A DNA stretch of 64,000 nucleotides from Nectonema munidae (Eukaryota; Nematomorpha; Nectonematoida; Nectonematidae): the NCBI GenBank assembly GCA_030549495.1, contig JAUIRK010000894.1:1550001-1614000 (forward strand), written 5' to 3'. Numbering within the stretch: position 1 is the first letter of the stretch; each line of letters starts with the position of its first letter. The position numbers and the translations under genes were made by a program. This document shows positions 59,372 through 64,000 of this stretch, one piece after another. The notes beneath the pieces are model-generated. The model was not told the origin of the DNA and ran no database searches. It saw only the letters and a program-made list of their open reading frames with translations.

Positions 59372-60004
59372 GTTTTCTCAATTCTTTTTTGATAGTAATT
59401 GTCAACTTAAAAGTTCTTGTAAATGTTTCTTAAATTCAAAACTTGAAGGAATATATGATACAAATATTTTATGTCTCAATACTCAATCTTTGAATAGTAA
59501 ATTTAATGAGCTTGAAATATTTCTGGAAAAATTAACTTTATTCTTAGCAAAACCACTAAGTTTAATATGTCTACAAGAGACGTGGCTAAAAAATAATGAT
59601 GCTTGCTTTCATTTACCTTATTATCATACTATTAGTTTTCCAGGACGCTGTTCAAATCATGGTGGGCTTTTGTTTTATGTTAGGGAAAATATTAATTATC
59701 AAGTTAATGAGGGGCAATATGCTATTGGTTCGTTTGAATATGAAAGCATTACTCTTCATTTTGCCAAAAAAAATAAGCTTACCGTCCATAATATTTATAG
59801 AGTGCCGACTAGAAATAAAGATCTTCTAAACAAGTTTTTTTCTTTCTTTGAAAACTTGATTTTTACTATAGATAGGAAAAATTTTAATATCTTTTGTGGT
59901 GACTTCAATTTTGATTTGTTGAAGATAGAGAATTATCTAACTCAAAAGTTTTTGAATTTAACGATAGCTGGATCACATATTCCAACTATTACATTCCCCA
60001 CGCG
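59358..60004 (+). pseudogene. LINE ORF2 endonuclease, cut by a hAT insertion
   Basis: The open frame begins MDASKFSQFFFDS at 59358, overlapping the ORF1 stop by 14 bases. APE endonuclease motifs are visible: ILCLNTQSLNSKFNELE, LICLQETWL, GGLLFYVREN, HNIYRVPTRN and IFCGDFNFDLL. The domain breaks off in SHIPTITFPTR at the border of the hAT at 60005. The frame is open up to that point, so this part decayed little before the insertion. The downstream RT half is not in the window and should lie beyond the hAT's right end. Confidence 0.85.
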
Positions 60005-60460
60005 CAAGGGCGTAAGAACCATGGGGATAGGAGGGGATGTATCCCCTCCACCTTGTAAAATAATGGAAATTATCCCCCCCCAGGTTTAGTGTAGGTAATT
60101 TTATATATAGTAATTAAAAACTTAATATCATATGTAATGTCAGAGAATATTTTTTACCGTATACTTGTCACCTGATTCAAAGAGTCAAAGACTAACATGA
60201 ACACTAATATATAACTATATCTGTTTGTGAAAGTTTAAATCATGTGATATGCTTAGATGTGTGTCTATGCTATATCAAACTACAATGTGCTTGCAGGCCA
60301 TGATGATTCTAGTCTGTACATAACTATTATAAAAAGATATTTTTTTATGTAGTATGCGCAATGATGTTGTACACATCTTTGAATACATGCTATCATGATT
60401 GAGTGTTATGCATGCCATCATGTTTGATTTTTATGCCTCATTCCACATGATATGCTTACA

Positions 60461-60500
60461 AGCCAGTATAAAACTAGTTTGTTGCTGCAGCTATGCAATG
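60461..60500 (+). promoter_or_regulatory. Candidate TATA promoter of the hAT transposase
   Basis: CAGTATAAAACTAGTTTGTT has a TATA box about 350 bases before the start codon, in a region with repeated GATATGCTTA words (about 60247 and 60449). A 3' splice site (TTTTTTCAG at about 60790-60799) just before the ATG at 60811 suggests an intron in the leader. Confidence 0.3.
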
Positions 60501-62340
60501 GCTCATTTTTGATTTATATCTTTATTGCTGCATCAACAACAAATATAAAGACGTCAAAAAGTTAAAGTCTTTGATAAAAAAACAGTTTTTAAAATCATGC
60601 AAAAAACTTTGATTGGATTTTGTAGTTGTGGCGCTTGTTAATCAAACAGTTATTGTATGTGAGAGATTGTCTTCTTTTCTACTGTTGATAGTCTTCTCTC
60701 TGTTCCTTGTCATTTTTTTGTTTAGTGGAAAAATTTAGTATTAACTTTACTACTGTCTTTTGTAATTTTTTTATTATTATTAATGTTAATTTTTTCAGAA
60801 AGTATAATAAATGTCTCAAAACAAAAAGTTTAAAGGAAACCCAATAACATCATTTTTTTAAAGTTTTGGGAAATAACAATGAAACAGAAAATGTTCATGT
60901 TGAAAATGAAAACGGTGATGAAAGTGCAGGTAGTACTGCCTTTATAAAGCAAAGTTTCTCTAGCATGTCTGAAAATTTTCAAGGTCCTTGTCATCCAAAC
61001 ACTTCAATTATTCCACCTAGACTCACTTCTTCTCAGAAGGTTTTTTTTCAGGAAAAATGGTTTAGCTTATATCCATGGTTGCATTACGATTTGAAAAGTC
61101 AAAAAATTTTTTGTTTTTATTGTGTCGTGGCAGAAAAAGAAGGGGCCTTGAAAACTGTAAAAAAATAAAGAAATGGCTTTCATCGTAGAAGGCTTTTGTA
61201 ATTGGAAAAAGGCTACAGCAAAGTTTGATGTTCATCAAAGGTCCGAATGCCACAAGGTTGCTATAACATACAAAGTCTTGAAGCCATCAGAAAAAATAAA
61301 CAATTTGATTGATTCTACAACAACCAAACAACAAAAACAAGCATGGAAAAACTTGTTAGATATTTTTAAATGCATTCGTTTTTTTTGAGGCAAGGTCTCG
61401 CATTCAGAGGACACACCCCTGAGCAAGGAAATTTTTATCAACTTTTAAAGCTTTTCCGTAATTCTGACGATAAAAGTTCAACACTTGTTTCAAAAAGTTT
61501 AAAAATTTTTACCTCACCCACAATACAAGAAGAGATAATCAAGTTATTTAGCCTCGATATTTTAAAAAAACTTTCAGCTAGAATTGTTAAGAATGGCCCT
61601 TATGGAGTCATAGTAGATGGTAAGTTTCTTTAAATTTTAAAAATATGAGTCAATTTTTAATCTTTCGCAGGAACTCAGGACATAAATGGAACAGAACAAG
61701 AAGCTGTTTGCTTTCGTCATGTAAACAATGACTTGGAGGTTTTTGAAGATTTTGTTGGTCTTTACGAACTGTCAAACACATCAGAAGAAGCCATTTCAAA
61801 TATGGTTTTAGATGTTATTGTTCGAAATTGTCTCTCAAAAAGTAACTTAAGAGCACAAACATACGACGGAGCAGCCAATATGATGGGAAGAGGTATAAAG
61901 GCTGTCAGGCTAAAATTAAGGAAAAGCAACCACTTGCATTAAACTTTCATTGCGCCTCTCATGTTTCAAATTTGATAATGCAGCATTCAACTTCTGCTAG
62001 TGTGGATATTCGTGATGCAATTAAATGGGTTCACGAACTTGGCATACTTTTTAAAAGATCTGGAAAGTTTAAGGTGTTTTTATTTTTCTCATATATTTTT
62101 AATACTATTTTTTGAAATTCCGTTTCAGAACATTTTTAAATCTATAGCGAACGACAGTTTAATAGAATGTATAAATGATAATGATTCTTCTCTCAACCTT
62201 GGATCGATAAGACCGCTTTGCGCTACAAGATGGCTTTGCAGACTCTCAGCAATAATGTCTGTTAAAAACAATTATGAAATTGTTTTGAAAAGTTTGAAAG
62301 AAATGTCTTTGAGCAATAATAATTCATATGGTACTTTAGG

Positions 62341-63693
62341 CACCATAGAATAGTTTTTTTTAAGCACAATAGACGCCGTATTTATTGTTCGACAATCAAT
62401 AGAGAAACATATGAAAGTTGGAAAAGATCTTTTCCTCTCATTTATCGATCTCGAAAAAGCTTTTGACTGCGTCCAAAGAGATGTCATTTTCTGGGCTCTT
62501 AGACAAAAGGGCGTTTTGGAGTATGAAGTGAGAGCTGTTATTGAAATGTATAACTATGCCAAAACTGCTGTTAGAGTAGATGGAAAAATATCAGAATGGT
62601 TTTCAAACAGGGGTCGGCGTTCATCAAGGCTCGGTGTTAAGCCCCTTATTGTTGTTATTGTAATGGATGCGATTTCTGATACGATTATTAAAAATCACAG
62701 AGAATTTTTATACGCTGATGATCTGGTTTTAGCTGCAAATACCTTGAATGATTTGAGTGACAAGTACGTGGCATGGAAAAAGGTTCCAGAAGACAAAGGC
62801 TTGAAGATCAACGTAAGCAAAACCAAAGTTATGATTTTTAAGACGAAAAATATGTTGAGAAATGCCATCAGCAACGTTGATCCCTGCTCTTGTTGTGGGG
62901 AAAGAGTTGTTCGTAATGCAATACAATGCTTCAAATGTGAGAAGTGGATGCATAAGAGATGCACTACAATCAAGGGCTCTTTGCAAAACGTGAAAAGTTT
63001 TGTCTGTCGAAGATGTCAATTAGAAGCAGATAAACTTGAAAAAATGGAAAAGAATGTGAAGTTAGGCACGGATGAGGTGGATGTTGTGCAGAATTTCTGT
63101 TATTTGGGAGACATGCTTGATGATTCTGGAGATTCTTCCAAATCTGTGACAGCCAGGATTCGATGTGGGTGGACGAAGTTCAAGGAAATTTCGGGTCTTC
63201 TTTGTGGAAAAATCCTCTCGTTGAAGCTGAAAACCAGACTCTATCAGGTATATGTAAGAAGTGCGATGTGCTATGGAAGCGAATGCTGGGCTCTTAAAAA
63301 AGCCGATACAAAAAGAATGATGAGTACTGAGATGAAAATGATACGGATGATGAATGGAAAAACTCTAAAAGACAGGCTTACCAATGATTACCTAAGGCGA
63401 AAGATGGGAATGATTTGCATAGAAGAGTAGACTGAGATGGTTCGGGCATTTGGAAAGAATGGACGATGTCAGATTGACTAAAAGTATCAAAAATGAAGTG
63501 GTTGAAGGAAAGGCGAAGAGGGGACGCCCCAAGAAGACTTGGATGAAAGCAGTAGTAGAAAACATGGCCAAAAGAAAAGTAAAAGCGGAAGATGCTCAAT
63601 GTAGAAAAACATGGAAAAGAAGCTGCAAACAAATGGCCAACCCTGGTTAGCTGGGAAAACGGCCATGCCCGGAAGGGCGAATGGATGATGATG
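62341..63693 (+). mobile_element. 5'-truncated RTE-like LINE with 13-bp TSD
   Basis: ATGGTACTTTAGG (62328-62340) and ATGGTATTTTAGG (63694-63706) are a target duplication with one difference. The copy starts inside the reverse transcriptase and ends in a GATGATGATG tail, typical of RTE-type LINEs. It splits the hAT transposase between GTLG and FKTNGL. Confidence 0.88.
62366..63650 (+). pseudogene. LINE reverse transcriptase C-terminal half with PHD-like finger
   Basis: STIDAVFIVRQSIEKHM leads into FIDLEKAFDCVQRDVIFWAL (RT motif A), FLYADDLVLAA (catalytic motif C, 62705-62735) and LKINVSKTKVMIF. Next is CSCCGERVVRNAIQCFKCEK then WMHKRC, a PHD-like finger, then NFCYLGDMLDDSGD and ALKKADTKRMMSTEMKMIRM. 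After one stop, RLRWFGHLERMD and KRGRPKKTWMKAV follow. Between 62600 and 62650 a compensating pair of indels garbles motif B: the neighbouring frame reads GVHQGSVLSPL. Otherwise the copy is well preserved. Confidence 0.88.
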
Positions 63694-64000
63694 ATGGTAT
63701 TTTAGGGTTTAAAACCAACGGCCTTTATAACCGTTTTTCCAAGGGAAAAACATTACTTGCTTTAGAAATGGTGATAAATCCTTTAATGCTTCTGGAAAAA
63801 CTCAACAGATCAACTCAATCTGTTCAGACTGTTCTTTCAAGTAAGATTAAAATTATTTTCATAAATTTGCAACTTTCATATATTTTTTTTCACAGATACT
63901 CTTCAAGATGTTAAAATTATAATTGACTAAATTTCTTCATGGAAATTCGATAATGAGTTTGACATCATATACGAAAATTCAGCCAAAGAAATTAGAAAAT

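Larger units (their letters stand above)
60005..64000 (+). mobile_element. Autonomous-type hAT transposon with introns, right end beyond window
   Basis: The element starts CAAGGGCGTAAGAACC inside the LINE endonuclease; the 8 bases before it (CCCACGCG) would be the target duplication to look for beyond 64000. It carries a transposase with a TTF-type zinc finger from 60811 to the window edge and has itself been split by a LINE at 62341-63693. Confidence 0.8.
60811..64000 (+). pseudogene. hAT transposase with TTF-type zinc finger (ZMYM1-like), three introns
   Basis: It starts MSQNKKFKGNPITSFF at 60811. A TTF-type finger follows (FSLYPWLHYDLKSQKIFCFY ... KFDVHQRSECHKVAI, 61045-61270), then LAFRGHTPEQGNFYQLL, LSARIVKNGPYGVIVDG, TYDGAANMMGRG, LNFHCASHVSNL and RPLCATRWLCRL. 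After the LINE insertion it continues RFSKGKTLLALEMVINPL. Introns with GT-AG borders are at 61620-61670, 62074-62128 and 63841-63895 (51, 55 and 55 bp); removing each restores the family reading (for example VDG-TQDING). Four frameshifts are visible: three in T or A runs of 7-8 (about 60856, 61160, 61384) and one near 61898. The C-terminus is off the edge. Confidence 0.85.

Noticed and set aside
1-64000. CRISPR arrays, rRNA, bacterial operons, retroviral or LTR elements
   Set aside because: None seen: no spaced identical repeats, no rRNA stretches, no gag-pol order and no matching direct long terminal repeats.

Overview
The window is AT-rich animal nuclear DNA. It has spliced genes with very short introns (about 50-70 bp where they are not swollen by repeats), TATA-type promoters and a dense, diverse load of decayed transposons. 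The protein style and repeat families suggest an invertebrate, most likely an arthropod; the species cannot be fixed from the sequence. Nothing bacterial, viral or CRISPR-like was seen.

Two host genes are supported, both on the minus strand. At the left edge (1115-4014) are three consecutive exons of an aryl hydrocarbon receptor / spineless homologue: the bHLH exon, a linker exon and the start of PAS-A. Reading phases agree across both junctions, and the gene continues off the left edge. From 53700 down to 33229 runs a nine-exon gene of the CPAP/SAS-4/TCP10 family, a centriole-assembly protein. Every junction is phase-consistent. The coding length is about 480 codons spread over 20.5 kb, because two 7-kb introns are filled with transposons and smaller ones also carry repeats.

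The rest is mobile-element sediment. 4.4-4.8 kb holds a LINE fragment, and 6.65-7.36 kb a short hAT copy with a perfect 8-bp target duplication. 12-14.1 kb holds a BED-finger hAT with a small piggyBac-type MITE inside it. 14.95-20.1 kb holds an unclassified transposase-like gene (called CRHH-type here) split by a 3.3-kb piggyBac at a TTAA. 20.2-20.5 kb is a TG microsatellite, and 21.4-22.9 kb a minus-strand LINE carrying a hAT MITE. 28.8-30.5 kb is a LINE carrying two hAT MITEs, followed by a decayed 120-140-bp tandem array. 37.6-41.6 kb holds a BED hAT, a second unclassified family (WDSR-type here) and a piggyBac remnant. 47.3-53.2 kb holds a piggyBac remnant, a long LINE ORF2 and a hAT N-terminus. 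55-57.9 kb holds hAT MITEs. 58.2-64 kb is a three-layer nest: a LINE interrupted by an intron-bearing hAT, itself interrupted by another LINE with a 13-bp target duplication.

Two 373-bp repeats, inverted and 18.4 kb apart (8.8 and 26.8 kb), have no assigned class. No wholly new system could be demonstrated. The most promising leads are the two unclassified transposase-like families, the long inverted repeat pair, the duplicated transposase promoter in the piggyBac, and the intron-bearing hAT.
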